A DNA stretch of 64,000 nucleotides from Nocardioides panzhihuensis (lineage in GTDB: Bacteria; Actinomycetota; Actinomycetes; Propionibacteriales; Nocardioidaceae): contig NZ_JACBZR010000001.1 in NCBI RefSeq assembly GCF_013408335.1, forward strand, positions 2,108,001-2,172,000, read 5' to 3'. The notes below the pieces were generated by a model. That model ran no database searches, had not been told where the DNA came from, and saw only the letters and a list, made by a program, of their open reading frames with translations. A program made the translations under genes and the position numbers. Of this stretch, positions 1 through 8,555 are shown one piece after another (position 1 is the first letter of the stretch; every line of letters begins with the position of its first letter).

Positions 1-693
1 GGCGGCCTGCGTCTGCACAGCGACCAGGTCCGACTCGGGACCGATGTCGGGCCCGGCGTTCTCGTGGAAGGCCCCGATGCCAAGGGCGGCCATCGCCTGC
101 AGCGCCGCGCGGGCACCGCGCTCGGCATGCCCGGCCGGGGTGAGGTCGGCCAGCAGCGGAAGCAGCGCGCGCAGCGCCTCCCGCTCGACGCGCCCCTCGG
201 CGGTCCAGCCCGGCAGTCCGGTGATCCCGGGAACCTGAGCCATCAGCGCGCTCGAGACCACGGCGGAGTGACCGTCGATGCGGTTGAGATAGACCTTGCG
301 GCCGCCGGAGGCACGGTCGAGCTCGGTCGCGGTCGGCAGGGTCGGGTCCGGCCAGAGCGTCTCGTCCCAGCCCTGGGCGAGAACCAGGTCGTCGGGGCCC
401 AGGTCGGTGACGTACGCAGCGACCATGTCGAGCACCACCTCCCGGCTGGGCGCGCCACCGAGGTCGAGCCCGAGGATCTGCTCTCCGGTCTCGACGACGT
501 GGACATGGCTGTCCACGAAGGCCGGTGTCACCAGTCGGCCGCCGAGGTCGACCACCTCGTCGGGGCTCGTGAAGCCGTCGGGGTCGGTGCCGGTCCAGAC
601 GATCCGGCCGTCCTCGACGGCCATCGCCGTGGTCGGCTCGGCAGAGGCCAGGCCCGTGTGGATCACACCATTGCGGAGGAGGATGCGTGTCAC
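1..693 (-). CDS. Amidohydrolase family 3 (YtcJ-like) metal-dependent hydrolase, C-terminus outside the window
   Basis: Reading the minus strand from a GTG at 693 gives an open frame of 231 codons that runs off the left edge. The N-terminus has the composite-domain strand pattern of amidohydrolases, followed by a TPAFVDSHVHV segment with the metal-binding HxH at about residues 63 and 65. Later LAQGWDETLWPD and YLNRIDGHSAVVSS are typical of the YtcJ/AF3 subgroup. The GTG overlaps the kdd stop codon (GTGA, 690-693), so the two genes are probably translationally coupled. Family members hydrolyse amide or imine bonds; the substrate here is unknown, but coupling to kdd suggests a role in diamino- or keto-amino-acid breakdown. 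The second half, with the remaining metal ligands, is not visible. Confidence 0.85.
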   Translation of the reverse strand, partial: MTRILLRNGVIHTGLASAEPTTAMAVEDGRIVWTGTDPDGFTSPDEVVDLGGRLVTPAFVDSHVHVVETGEQILGLDLGGAPSREVVLDMVAAYVTDLGPDDLVLAQGWDETLWPDPTLPTATELDRASGGRKVYLNRIDGHSAVVSSALMAQVPGITGLPGWTAEGRVEREALRALLPLLADLTPAGHAERGARAALQAMAALGIGAFHENAGPDIGPESDLVAVQTQAA

Positions 694-1841
694 GGCGCCA
701 GTCTGCCCTCGAAGAGAGTCCGTACGCCGCGGTTCGCGCGCAGAAGATCCAGGGCGTACGCCGCGTGGCCGGGGACGTAGCCGTTGCCGACGAGCATCGT
801 CACATCGGCCGCGAGGCCCTCGGCGCCCAGCGCGGCGGCGGAGAAGGACGTGGCCATCGAGAAGAAGATGACGGTGCCGCTGTCGGCGGTGGCCAAGATG
901 GCGCCGCCCTCGCAGCCCGGCACGTCGACACAGACGACGGTGACGTCGGCCGGCCCGCCGGCCTTGGCGACCGCATCGCGCAGCGCCACCGGGTTGCGGG
1001 CGTCGGCGACCACGACCTCGTCGGCCAGGCCGGCGTCCCGAAGCCGCTCGGCCTCGGCGTCGGTGGGGACGACACCGATCAGATGCCCGCCCCCGGCCTC
1101 GCGCGCCGCAGCCAACGACAGCGACCCCGACTTCCCGCCACCCCCGATGACCGCAACAGTCACCGCCGAGACGTCAGTCTTTGACGCCGAGGAGTCGATT
1201 TCTGACGCCGAGACGTCAGTTTTCGATGCGGCAGAGTCAGAAATCGACGTCTCGCCGTCAATTTTCGACGTATCGGCGTATTTCGTGACGATTCGGCGGG
1301 TCAGGGCTGGGGCGCCGCAGACGTCCATGACCGAGAGGGCCAGCTCCGGGGTCTCGTCGGCGGGGAGGACGGCGGCGATCGAACGGCCGAAGAGGATGGC
1401 GTAGCCGTCGCACGGCACCTGCTCGTCCTCGCCGGTCCATCGTCCGAGCCCGTCCTCGATGACCAGCGGCGTCAGGGTCAAGGAGACCAGGGTAGCGACG
1501 CGGTCGCCGACCGAGAGGCCGAGAGGCGACTCGGGGCCGACCTCCTCGACCACGCCGACGAGCATGCCGCCTGACCCGGTCACCGGGTTCTGCATCTTGC
1601 CGCGGTCGGCGACGATGTCGAGCACCTCGCGGCGTACGGCCTCTCCGTCACCGTCGTGCGCGGCCTCCAGCTGGCGGAACGAGGCGGCGTCGAGGTTCAG
1701 TCGCTCCACGCGGATCCGCACCTCGTCGGGCCACAGGGTCTTTCGGGTGTCGAGTCGGCAGGCCGCCTGCGGGAGCGGCAACGAGCCGGCCACCGGCTCG
1801 TCGAGCACCCGGTGCAGGCCTGTCGGGTCGGAAGTGGTCAT
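690..1841 (-). CDS. kdd: L-erythro-3,5-diaminohexanoate dehydrogenase with an in-frame repeat insertion
   Basis: Kdd oxidatively deaminates 3,5-diaminohexanoate to 5-amino-3-oxohexanoate with NAD(P)+, the third step of the beta-lysine route of lysine degradation. The 383-residue protein fits the family: an N-terminal catalytic part (GKMQNPVTGSGGMLVG, LGLSVGDRVATLVSLTLTPL) and a Rossmann domain with a VAVIGGGGKSGSLS glycine loop. The start is the ATG at 1841 because AAGGAGG (1851-1857) lies nine bases upstream; an ATG at 1880 has no such site. A serine/aspartate-rich tract of five heptads (SKIDGET, SISDSAA, SKTDVSA, SEIDSSA, SKTDVSA) sits just before the glycine loop, encoded by a 21-bp repeat array. 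It is divergent from kamA, the first enzyme of the same route. The family call is firm; whether the insertion leaves the enzyme active is unknown. Confidence 0.9.
   Translation of the reverse strand: MTTSDPTGLHRVLDEPVAGSLPLPQAACRLDTRKTLWPDEVRIRVERLNLDAASFRQLEAAHDGDGEAVRREVLDIVADRGKMQNPVTGSGGMLVGVVEEVGPESPLGLSVGDRVATLVSLTLTPLVIEDGLGRWTGEDEQVPCDGYAILFGRSIAAVLPADETPELALSVMDVCGAPALTRRIVTKYADTSKIDGETSISDSAASKTDVSASEIDSSASKTDVSAVTVAVIGGGGKSGSLSLAAAREAGGGHLIGVVPTDAEAERLRDAGLADEVVVADARNPVALRDAVAKAGGPADVTVVCVDVPGCEGGAILATADSGTVIFFSMATSFSAAALGAEGLAADVTMLVGNGYVPGHAAYALDLLRANRGVRTLFEGRLAP
1165..1269. repeat. Five 21-bp direct repeats inside kdd
   Basis: Five consecutive units begin at 1165, 1186, 1207, 1228 and 1249, each exactly 21 bp. 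The best-conserved units share GCCGAG-(A/G)-CGTCAGT and a TTTYGAY end on the plus strand; the last two are more diverged and partly inverted in character. Because 21 is a multiple of three the array is translated in kdd as heptads without stops. The same repeat family occurs at 55051-55155. Confidence 0.88.
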
Positions 1842-1951
1842 CGTCGTACGCCTCCTTGCGTGCATCTCACGGCGGACCATACCAGCGGTTCATGGAAGAA
1901 TTGCGGCCGATGCTTGCATTGGCCGGAGGATCTCCCGCTAAGGTGGAAAGC

Positions 1952-3331
1952 ATGACGGCAACCATCGAGCCCAAGACCCGAGACGGACAGCCCTACGCCT
2001 ACCAGCGCGTAGAGCTGGTCGAACCCGACTGGACCCGGTTCCCAGGCTGGGCCGACATCACCGAGGAGCAGTGGCGCGACGTGCAGTGGCAGCGCGTCAA
2101 CTGCATCAAGAACGTGCGCCAGCTCCGCGCGCTGATGGGCGATCTCCTCGATGAGCGCTTCTACGCCGACCTAGAGCGCGACATGGCGGAGCGGGCGACG
2201 ATGTCGATGCTGGTCCCGCCGCAGATGGTCAACACGATGGTCCCGTCCGGCGCGTCGGCCGGCGAGGAGTTCACCAACGCGTTCTACGCTGACCCGCTCC
2301 GGCACTACATGATCCCGGTCTTCTCCGACCGCCGCACCGACTGGCCGTCCCACCCGCAGGCGAGCCGCGACTCGCTGCACGAGCACGACATGTGGGTCGC
2401 CGAGGGCCTGACCCACCGCTACCCGACCAAGGTGCTCGCCGAGCTGCTCTCGACCTGCCCCCAGTACTGCGGTCACTGCACCCGGATGGACCTGGTCGGC
2501 AACTCGACCCCGGTCATCGACAAGCTCAAGCTCACCGGCAAGCCGGTCGACCGCCACGAGGCGATGCTCGAGTACCTCCGCAACACCCCGCAGGTGCGCG
2601 ACGTGGTCGTCTCCGGCGGCGACGTCGCCAACCTGCCCTGGCCGCGGCTGGAGGACTTCCTCACCAAGCTGATGGCGATCGACAACATCCGCGACATCCG
2701 GCTGGCCACCAAGGGCCTGATCGGTCTCCCCCAGCACTGGCTCCAGGAGCCGCTGCTGGAGGGGATGAACCGGGTGACCACCGTCGCCCGCGAGCGCGGC
2801 GTATCGCTGGCGATCCACACCCACGCCAACCACGCCAACTCGGTCACTCCCCTGGTCGCCGAGGCGTCCAAAGCGCTGCTGGCCGCCGGCGTGCGAGACG
2901 TACGCAACCAGGGTGTGCTGCTGGCCGGCGTCAACGCCGACAGCCACAGCCTGCTCGACCTGAGCTTCCGCCTGCTCGACGGCGCGCAGATCATGCCCTA
3001 CTACTTCTACATGTGCGACATGATCCCGTTCAGCGAGCACTGGCGGGTCTCGGTCGCCGACGCCCAGCGGCTGCAGCACGACATCATGGGCTACCTGCCC
3101 GGTTTCGCCACTCCGCGCATCGTGTGCGACGTGCCTTTTGTCGGCAAGCGGTGGGTCCACCAGATCGCCGACTACGACACCGAGCGCGGGATCTCCTACT
3201 GGACCAAGAACTACCGCACCTCGATCGAGGCGAGCGACCCCGAGGCGCTGTCCAGGACGTACGAGTACTACGACCCGATCCACACGCTGCCCGAGTCAGG
3301 CCAGGAGTGGTGGCGTACGCACGGCCAGTGA
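1952..3331 (+). CDS. kamA: Lysine 2,3-aminomutase (radical SAM, KamA family)
   Basis: KamA converts L-lysine to L-beta-lysine using a [4Fe-4S] cluster, S-adenosylmethionine and pyridoxal phosphate. The 459-residue protein carries the radical-SAM cluster motif CxxxCxxC as TCPQYCGHC, preceded by the LTHRYPTKVLAEL segment usual in KamA. It also has DVVVSGGD, a glycine-rich SAM-binding strand, and HANHANSVTP, typical of the family. ATG 1952 is chosen because AAGGTGG (1940-1946) lies five bases upstream. It is divergently transcribed from kdd, sharing a roughly 110-bp promoter region. The B12-dependent beta-lysine 5,6-aminomutase (KamDE), which should act between the two enzymes, is not in the window and may lie to the left beyond the amidohydrolase (inference). 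Confidence 0.93.
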   Translation: MTATIEPKTRDGQPYAYQRVELVEPDWTRFPGWADITEEQWRDVQWQRVNCIKNVRQLRALMGDLLDERFYADLERDMAERATMSMLVPPQMVNTMVPSGASAGEEFTNAFYADPLRHYMIPVFSDRRTDWPSHPQASRDSLHEHDMWVAEGLTHRYPTKVLAELLSTCPQYCGHCTRMDLVGNSTPVIDKLKLTGKPVDRHEAMLEYLRNTPQVRDVVVSGGDVANLPWPRLEDFLTKLMAIDNIRDIRLATKGLIGLPQHWLQEPLLEGMNRVTTVARERGVSLAIHTHANHANSVTPLVAEASKALLAAGVRDVRNQGVLLAGVNADSHSLLDLSFRLLDGAQIMPYYFYMCDMIPFSEHWRVSVADAQRLQHDIMGYLPGFATPRIVCDVPFVGKRWVHQIADYDTERGISYWTKNYRTSIEASDPEALSRTYEYYDPIHTLPESGQEWWRTHGQ

Positions 3332-3343
3332 GGCGCCGGGGGC

Positions 3344-3802
3344 TCAGTGCTTGAGGGTCGGCCGGTTCTCGTAGTAGGTGTACATCGCGATCGTGGTCCG
3401 GGTGCCCACGTTGGCGACCGAACGGATCCGGCCGAGCAGCTCCTCGAGCGCCTCGGGGGTCGCCACCCGCACCTTGAGCATGTAGGACTCCGCGCCCGCG
3501 ATCGACCAGCAGGCCTCCACCTCGTTGAGGTCGGCGACCCGCTCGGGGCAGTCGTCGGGCTGGGAGGGGTCGAGCGGCGTGACCGCGACGAACGCGGTCA
3601 GCGGGACTCCGATCGCGGCGTAGTTGACGGTGGCGCCGTAGCCGGTGATCAGGTCGCGCTGCTCGAGCCGCTTGACGCGCTGATGCACCGCCGACGTCGA
3701 CAGACCGGTGGCCTTGCCCAGATCGGTGTAGGACATCCGGCCGTCCTCCGCGAGAAGCTGAAGGATTTTACGGTCGGTGGCCTCTATCTCAGGGGTAGTC
3801 AC
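3344..3802 (-). CDS. Lrp/AsnC family transcriptional regulator
   Basis: A 152-residue protein of standard Lrp/AsnC length. An N-terminal winged helix-turn-helix (about residues 8-60, with MSYTDLGKATGLSTSAVHQRVKRL as the core) is followed by a RAM ligand-binding domain (ending RTTIAMYTYYENRPTLKH). Such proteins sense amino acids; the convergent position 12 bp from kamA makes lysine or beta-lysine a reasonable effector (inference). The start is the GTG at 3802: a TACGCT box lies exactly six bases upstream (3809-3814) and there is no ribosome-binding site, so the transcript is probably leaderless. Confidence 0.92.
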   Translation of the reverse strand: MTTPEIEATDRKILQLLAEDGRMSYTDLGKATGLSTSAVHQRVKRLEQRDLITGYGATVNYAAIGVPLTAFVAVTPLDPSQPDDCPERVADLNEVEACWSIAGAESYMLKVRVATPEALEELLGRIRSVANVGTRTTIAMYTYYENRPTLKH

Positions 3803-3899
3803 GGCGACAGCGTACCCACAACAGCAATATCTCCGCCGAAACGTCCAGAATCGCGGTCGATATCGAAAGATTTGCGGTCCGCCGGTGGGCTGGGCGGCC

Positions 3900-4601
3900 T
3901 CAGGAGGGCCAGCGGGCGAGCGTTCTCGACGCGCCGTCGGCAGCAGGAGAGGTGCGGACCACCGATAGCAGCCGGCCGCCGTCGGCCTCCGCGGCGCCGG
4001 GGGTCAGTGCCTCGCCGGTGGCCAGGTGAGGGTCGGCGGAGACGACCACCCTGCCGTGGGAGTTGACCAAGGTCGCGCGAGCCTCGCGCAGGCCGGGCAG
4101 CAGCATCGTCTCCAGGGTCTCGACCGAGGTGTCGGCCCCTGCGACCCCGACCAGCCGGCCGCCCGCGTAGACCGGCAGGGTCGTGGTCAGGACGTACTCG
4201 TCGGTGCAGACGAAGTCGACGTAAGGACCGGCGATGTTCAGCCGCCCGGTCCGCTCCGGTATGCGAAACCACGGCTGGCGGGTGTAGTCGATCGTCTCGC
4301 CCGTCCCCGGCGCCTCGGCCTCGCCGAGGAAGTCTCGGCCCGCCCCCTGCCACCAGGCGAGGTAGAGCCGTCGGTCGCTGAGGGCGTCCGGTGCGACGAC
4401 GAAGCCACCACCGAGGAGGTTCGGGTCCTGGAGGAACTCCAGCGTCGGCGCCTCCACCTGCGCGCTCAGCTCGTCGGAGGTGACCGATCCGGAGGCGAAG
4501 AGGGCAGCGACCTCGGTGCGCATCCGCTCGAGCTCGGTGAGGATGGCCCCGAAGTGCCGCTCGATCTGGACGGCGCAGTCGGCAGAGACGTCGATGTTCA
4601 C
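3900..4601 (-). CDS. Stand-alone Cache (PDC-like) sensor-domain protein
   Basis: A 233-residue protein with no signal peptide, membrane segment or output domain. The sequence reads as a PAS-like Cache fold: an N-terminal helix with ERMRTEV, a YLAWWQGAGRDFLGEAEAP strand-loop, DYTRQPWFRIPERTGR, GPYVDFVCTDEYVLTTTLPVY, and GVAGADTSVETLETMLLP followed by an NSHGRVVVSADP strand. These resemble ligand-binding Cache domains of chemoreceptors and histidine kinases. The start overlaps the stop of the upstream GntR gene (ATGA, 4598-4601), so the two are co-translated. Inference: a soluble effector-sensing partner of the GntR regulator, possibly acting on the adjacent importer genes. No enzymatic motif is visible. 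Confidence 0.75.
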   Translation of the reverse strand: MNIDVSADCAVQIERHFGAILTELERMRTEVAALFASGSVTSDELSAQVEAPTLEFLQDPNLLGGGFVVAPDALSDRRLYLAWWQGAGRDFLGEAEAPGTGETIDYTRQPWFRIPERTGRLNIAGPYVDFVCTDEYVLTTTLPVYAGGRLVGVAGADTSVETLETMLLPGLREARATLVNSHGRVVVSADPHLATGEALTPGAAEADGGRLLSVVRTSPAADGASRTLARWPS

Positions 4602-5338
4602 TGTCGTACCACCTCATGGATCTCGGTCAGACGTTCAACGGCATGGGTCACGTGGTCGCGTACGCTCGTCCGAGCCGCGGCCACATCGCCCGACTCCAGT
4701 GCTGCTACCAACGCCCGATGCCGCCTGCCCGATGCCTGACGGAAGTCCGACTCGCTCAGCGGCACTCGCAGCAACGTACCGAAGTCGGCCTCCTGTCGCA
4801 CCACCTCTCGGGTGAGGCGCGCCGACTGCGTCAGCGCGGCGACGGAGAGATAGAGCTCGCTCTCCGCATCGCGCCACCTGCCGACATCGTCCTCGTCCTC
4901 CGGGATCAGCAGATCGTGGAGGTCCTCCACCTCGTCGGGCGCAGCGCGCTCCGCGGCGAGCTCGGCGCAGCCGGTCAGCACCACCTGATAGAGGCTCGCC
5001 CGGTCGCGCAGCTCCACCCGCGACATGGTCGCGAGCCGCCCCTTGACGACGTCGCCGGGATCGGGCGCCCGCACGAACGAACCACCGCCACGTCCTCGGG
5101 TGGTCACGACCAGGCCCTGCACGCGCAGCGAGACCAGCGCCTCCCGGGCGGTCACCGTCGCCACGCCCAGCATCTGGGCGAGCTCGAGCTCGCTCGGGAG
5201 ACGGTCACCGTCTGCGAGCACACCGGAGCGGATCGCCTCCGCGAGACGGTTCTCGACACGTACGGCTCTGCCTTCGTCGCCGATCGGCGCGAAGATCGCC
5301 GACCTGGCGCGCGAGGTCGTCGCACGGGCTTTGGCCAC
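4598..5338 (-). CDS. GntR family regulator, FadR (FCD) subfamily
   Basis: A 246-residue DNA-binding regulator. The N-terminal winged helix contains RVENRLAEAIRSGVLADGDRLPSELELAQMLGV-type residues (about 24-60), followed by TVTAREALVSLRVQGLVVTTRGRGGGSFV. The C-terminal two-thirds is helical, with an FCD-like pattern including HRALVAALESGDVAAARTSVRDHV. FCD regulators bind small carboxylates or amino acids. The gene is divergent from the polyamine-type ABC operon with 87 bp between starts, which suggests it controls that operon. It is coupled to the Cache-domain gene through an ATGA overlap. AGGAG lies close upstream of its start. Confidence 0.9.
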   Translation of the reverse strand: MAKARATTSRARSAIFAPIGDEGRAVRVENRLAEAIRSGVLADGDRLPSELELAQMLGVATVTAREALVSLRVQGLVVTTRGRGGGSFVRAPDPGDVVKGRLATMSRVELRDRASLYQVVLTGCAELAAERAAPDEVEDLHDLLIPEDEDDVGRWRDAESELYLSVAALTQSARLTREVVRQEADFGTLLRVPLSESDFRQASGRRHRALVAALESGDVAAARTSVRDHVTHAVERLTEIHEVVRQ

Positions 5339-5389
5339 GATCGGGCTCCTCCTTCGAGTGGGTTCACCAAGAAACTTACGCAGAGGGTC

Positions 5390-5419
5390 TTTAAAATCTA
5401 AGATCTGGTTCCATATGAT
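5390..5419 (+). promoter_or_regulatory. Predicted leaderless promoter of the potADBC operon
   Basis: TTTAAA (5390-5395) and TATGAT (5414-5419) are separated by 18 bp. TATGAT ends six bases before the ATG at 5426, so transcription would begin at or next to the start codon. No ribosome-binding site is present. The surrounding AT-rich stretch contrasts with the G+C-rich flanks and may also hold the GntR operator. Confidence 0.55.
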
Positions 5420-5425
5420 TCAACA

Positions 5426-6496
5426 ATGGGACCGACCGAATCTCCGCAGATCCAGCTCGACGCCGTCACCAAGGCGTACGGCGACGTGATGGCCGTCGAC
5501 GCCCTCGACCTGACCATCGGCGACGGCGAGTTCTTTTCCAGGCTCGGGCCCTCCGGCTCCGGCAAGACCACGGTGCTGCGCCTCATCGCGGGCTTCGAAC
5601 GCGCCGACTCCGGCATGATCCGTCTCGGTAGCGAGGACGTCACTGCCCTGGCGCCGTTCGACCGTGACGTCACCACCGTGTTCCAGGACTACGCCCTGTT
5701 CCCGCACCTGAACGTGCTGGAGAACGTCGCGTACGGGCTGCGTGTCCGCGGCGTCTCGAAGGCCGAGCGCAGCGCCCGGGCGCGGGAGGCGCTGGCCATG
5801 GTCCGCCTCGACCACGTCGCCGCCCGCAAGCCGACCGAGCTCTCCGGCGGACAGCGACAGCGCGTCGCGTTGGCCCGTGCCATCGTCGTACGCCCCAGGG
5901 TGCTGCTCCTCGACGAGCCGCTCGGCGCACTCGACCTCAAGCTGCGCGAGCAGATGCAGGTCGAGCTCAAGCAGATCCAGCGCGAGCTGGGGATCACCTT
6001 CGTGTTCGTCACCCACGACCAGGAGGAGGCGCTCACCCTCAGCGACCGGATCGCGGTCTTCGACCGCGGCCGGATCGTGCAGCTGGGCACGCCGAAGGAG
6101 ATCTACGAGAGCCCGACCTCGCAGTACGTCGCGGACTTCGTCGGCACCTCCAACGTCTTCGACGAGCAGGTGTCCAAACGGGTGCTGAACATGGAGGGCG
6201 CCTTCGCGCTGCGGCCGGAGAAGATCCTGCTGTCCCCGGTCACCGCGACCGCCCCGGCCGGGGCGATGACCGCCGCCGGGGTGATCACCGAGTCGATCTA
6301 CATCGGCACCGGACACCGCGTCCACATCGAGCTCGAGGACGGCACCAGGCTGGTCGCCCTCGAGCAGAGCCGGGGCGCCCTGCACCCCGATGCCGCCGAA
6401 CCAGAGTCTCGGGGCGACCGCGTGGTCGCCTCCTGGTCTCCGGGCGACCTGGTCCCTCTGGGCACCGGGTCGTCCCGTGACGTGCAACACCGATGA
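5426..6496 (+). CDS. potA: ABC transporter ATP-binding protein, spermidine/putrescine type
   Basis: This 356-residue ATPase would energise import by the three following proteins. Walker A is GPSGSGKTT (about residues 37-45), the Q-loop lies in TTVFQDYALFPHL, the signature is LSGGQRQRVALARA, Walker B is VLLLDEPLGALD, and the H-loop is FVTHDQEEA. A C-terminal TOBE-like regulatory domain starts near residue 240 (FALRPEKILL). Length and order fit PotA/CysA-type importers. The stop overlaps a possible ATG of the next frame, and the operon continues without gaps. The substrate is inferred from the operon only; polyamine, GABA or a related cation are all possible. Confidence 0.92.
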   Translation: MGPTESPQIQLDAVTKAYGDVMAVDALDLTIGDGEFFSRLGPSGSGKTTVLRLIAGFERADSGMIRLGSEDVTALAPFDRDVTTVFQDYALFPHLNVLENVAYGLRVRGVSKAERSARAREALAMVRLDHVAARKPTELSGGQRQRVALARAIVVRPRVLLLDEPLGALDLKLREQMQVELKQIQRELGITFVFVTHDQEEALTLSDRIAVFDRGRIVQLGTPKEIYESPTSQYVADFVGTSNVFDEQVSKRVLNMEGAFALRPEKILLSPVTATAPAGAMTAAGVITESIYIGTGHRVHIELEDGTRLVALEQSRGALHPDAAEPESRGDRVVASWSPGDLVPLGTGSSRDVQHR

Positions 6497-6522
6497 GCCA
6501 GAGAACACCAGAGAGGTTGACC

Positions 6523-7698
6523 ATGCGAAACATCCGAACCAGACACACCATCGGCGCCGCCGTAGCGGCCCTGTCCCTGATCACGCTGAGCGCCTGTGGC
6601 GGCGACGACGGCGACTCCTCGACCGGAGCGGTCGACAAGCTCGGCGAGAACGAGGGCGAGGTCTCGATCCTCGCTTGGCCCGGCTACGTCGAGGACGGCT
6701 CGACCGACCCCGAGGTCGACTGGGTCTCCGGCTTCGAGAAGGAGACCGGGTGCCAGGTCACCGCCAAGGTCTACGGCACCTCCGACGAGGCCTTCAACCT
6801 GGCCAAGTCCGGCGAGTACGACGTCGTGGCCGCCTCCGGCGACCTCACCCTGCGCATGGTCGCGGCAGGTGAGGCGGCCGAGGTCAACACCGACCTGATC
6901 CCCAACTACGAGGGCATCTACGACTTCCTCAAAGACCGCGAGTGGAACACCGTGGACGACAAGAACTACGGCATCCCCCACGGCTACGGCGCGAACCTGC
7001 TGATGTACAACACCAAGGACGTCACCCCCGCGCCGACCTCGTGGAAGGCGGTCTTCGAGGACGCACCGAAGCACAAGGGCCAGGTCACCGCGTACGACTC
7101 GCCGATCTACATCGCCGACGCGGCGGTCTACCTGATGGCGCACCAGCCCGACCTGGGCATCGAGAACCCGTACTCCCTCGACGAGAAGCAGCTCGCCGCG
7201 GCCGTCGACCTGCTCAAGTCCCAGCGGGCCTCCGTCGGTGAGTACTGGTCCGACTACACCAAGACACAGGCCTCGTTCGAGACCGGTGACACCGTGGTCG
7301 GTACGACCTGGCAGGTGATCGCCAACCTGATCGACCAGAAGAAGGCCCCGGTCGAGGCGATCCTCCCGTCGGAGGGGGCAACCGGCTGGAACGACACCTG
7401 GATGATCTCCTCGAACTCGAAGTCGCCCAACTGCGCCTACGCCTGGCTCAACCACATCTCCGACCCGGAGGTCAACGCCCAGGCGACGGAGTACTTCGGC
7501 GAGGCCCCCAACTCGGACAAGGCCTGCGAGTTCGCCTCCGAGGGACACTGCGAGACCTTCCACGCCGGCGACGAGGCGTACGCGGAGAAGATCTGGTTCT
7601 GGAACACGCCCATCAACGACTGCCTGGACGGCCGGACCGACGTCGAGTGCACCGACTACCAGGACTGGACCAAGGCCTGGTCGGAGATCAAGGGGTGA
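6523..7698 (+). CDS. potD: Extracellular substrate-binding lipoprotein, PotD-like
   Basis: A 391-residue binding protein anchored by a lipid. The signal peptide has an n-region MRNIRTRHTIG, a hydrophobic core and the lipobox LSAC (cysteine at about residue 26). The mature part has the PotD-type opening VSILAWPGYVEDGSTDPEVDWVSGFE, split here only by context, and later GIPHGYGANLLMYN and GTTWQVIANL. ATG 6523 is preferred over 6493 because it begins directly at the signal peptide and GAGAGG (6511-6516) lies six bases upstream. It delivers the substrate to the two permeases that follow. Confidence 0.92.
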   Translation: MRNIRTRHTIGAAVAALSLITLSACGGDDGDSSTGAVDKLGENEGEVSILAWPGYVEDGSTDPEVDWVSGFEKETGCQVTAKVYGTSDEAFNLAKSGEYDVVAASGDLTLRMVAAGEAAEVNTDLIPNYEGIYDFLKDREWNTVDDKNYGIPHGYGANLLMYNTKDVTPAPTSWKAVFEDAPKHKGQVTAYDSPIYIADAAVYLMAHQPDLGIENPYSLDEKQLAAAVDLLKSQRASVGEYWSDYTKTQASFETGDTVVGTTWQVIANLIDQKKAPVEAILPSEGATGWNDTWMISSNSKSPNCAYAWLNHISDPEVNAQATEYFGEAPNSDKACEFASEGHCETFHAGDEAYAEKIWFWNTPINDCLDGRTDVECTDYQDWTKAWSEIKG

Positions 7699-8555
7699 CC
7701 TTGAGCTCCATCAGCAGCACGCTCAGCAGGAGGCCGGGCATCCGTCTCGGCCTCCTGCTGGCCGCTCCCCTGACCTGGCTGGTGCTCGTCTACGTCGTCG
7801 CCCTCGCCGCACTGCTGGTGACCGCGTTCTGGACGATCGACTCGTTCACCAACGAGCTCGAACGCACCTTCACCCTCGACAACGTCCGTGAGATCACGGG
7901 CGAAGCCCTCTACCGGACCGTCACGCTGCGCACCATCGGCGTGGCACTGCTGGTGACCCTGATCGACTGCGCGATCGCGCTGCCGGTCGGCTTCTACATG
8001 GCCAAGATCGCTTCCCGGCGCTCCCGTCACCTGCTGGTGATCGCCTTCCTGATGCCGCTGTGGGCGTCCTACCTCGTCAAGGCGCTCGCCTGGCGCTCGC
8101 TGCTGTCCAATGGCGGCCTCCTGGACTGGGCCGGCGGCCTGGTCGGTCTCGGCACACCGGGGTTCGGCTTCACTGCGATCGTGCTCACCCAGGCGTACAT
8201 CTGGCTCCCGTACGTCGTCCTCCCCGTGTACGCAGCCTATGAACGTGTCCCGGACTCGCTGCTCGACGCGGCCGGCGACCTCGGTGCCCGGCCCGCGCTG
8301 ACGTTCCGTACCGTCGTGCTGCCTCTCGTGGTTCCGGGCCTGGTCGCCGGGTCGATCTTCTCGTTCTCGTTGACCATGGGCGACTACATCACCGTCAACA
8401 TCGTCGGTGGGGCCAACCAGATGCTCGGCAACCTCGTCTTCATCAACTCGGGGTCGAACCTGCCGTTGGCCGCTGCGATCGCACTGATCCCGATCGTCGT
8501 GATCATGATCTACCTGGCGTTGGTACGCCGCACCGGAGCTCTGGAGAACCTATGA
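7695..8555 (+). CDS. potB: ABC transporter permease, PotB-like
   Basis: A 286-residue inner-membrane permease with about six membrane segments. The binding-protein-dependent transport motif is seen as ERVPDSLLDAAGDLGARPALTFRTVVLPLVVPG, an EAA loop that docks the ATPase (about residues 190-222). The chosen start is GTG 7695, overlapping the potD stop (GTGA) with GGAG eight bases upstream; a TTG at 7701 behind AAGGGG is the alternative. The gene ends with an ATGA overlap to the next permease. Confidence 0.9.
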   Translation: MTLSSISSTLSRRPGIRLGLLLAAPLTWLVLVYVVALAALLVTAFWTIDSFTNELERTFTLDNVREITGEALYRTVTLRTIGVALLVTLIDCAIALPVGFYMAKIASRRSRHLLVIAFLMPLWASYLVKALAWRSLLSNGGLLDWAGGLVGLGTPGFGFTAIVLTQAYIWLPYVVLPVYAAYERVPDSLLDAAGDLGARPALTFRTVVLPLVVPGLVAGSIFSFSLTMGDYITVNIVGGANQMLGNLVFINSGSNLPLAAAIALIPIVVIMIYLALVRRTGALENL

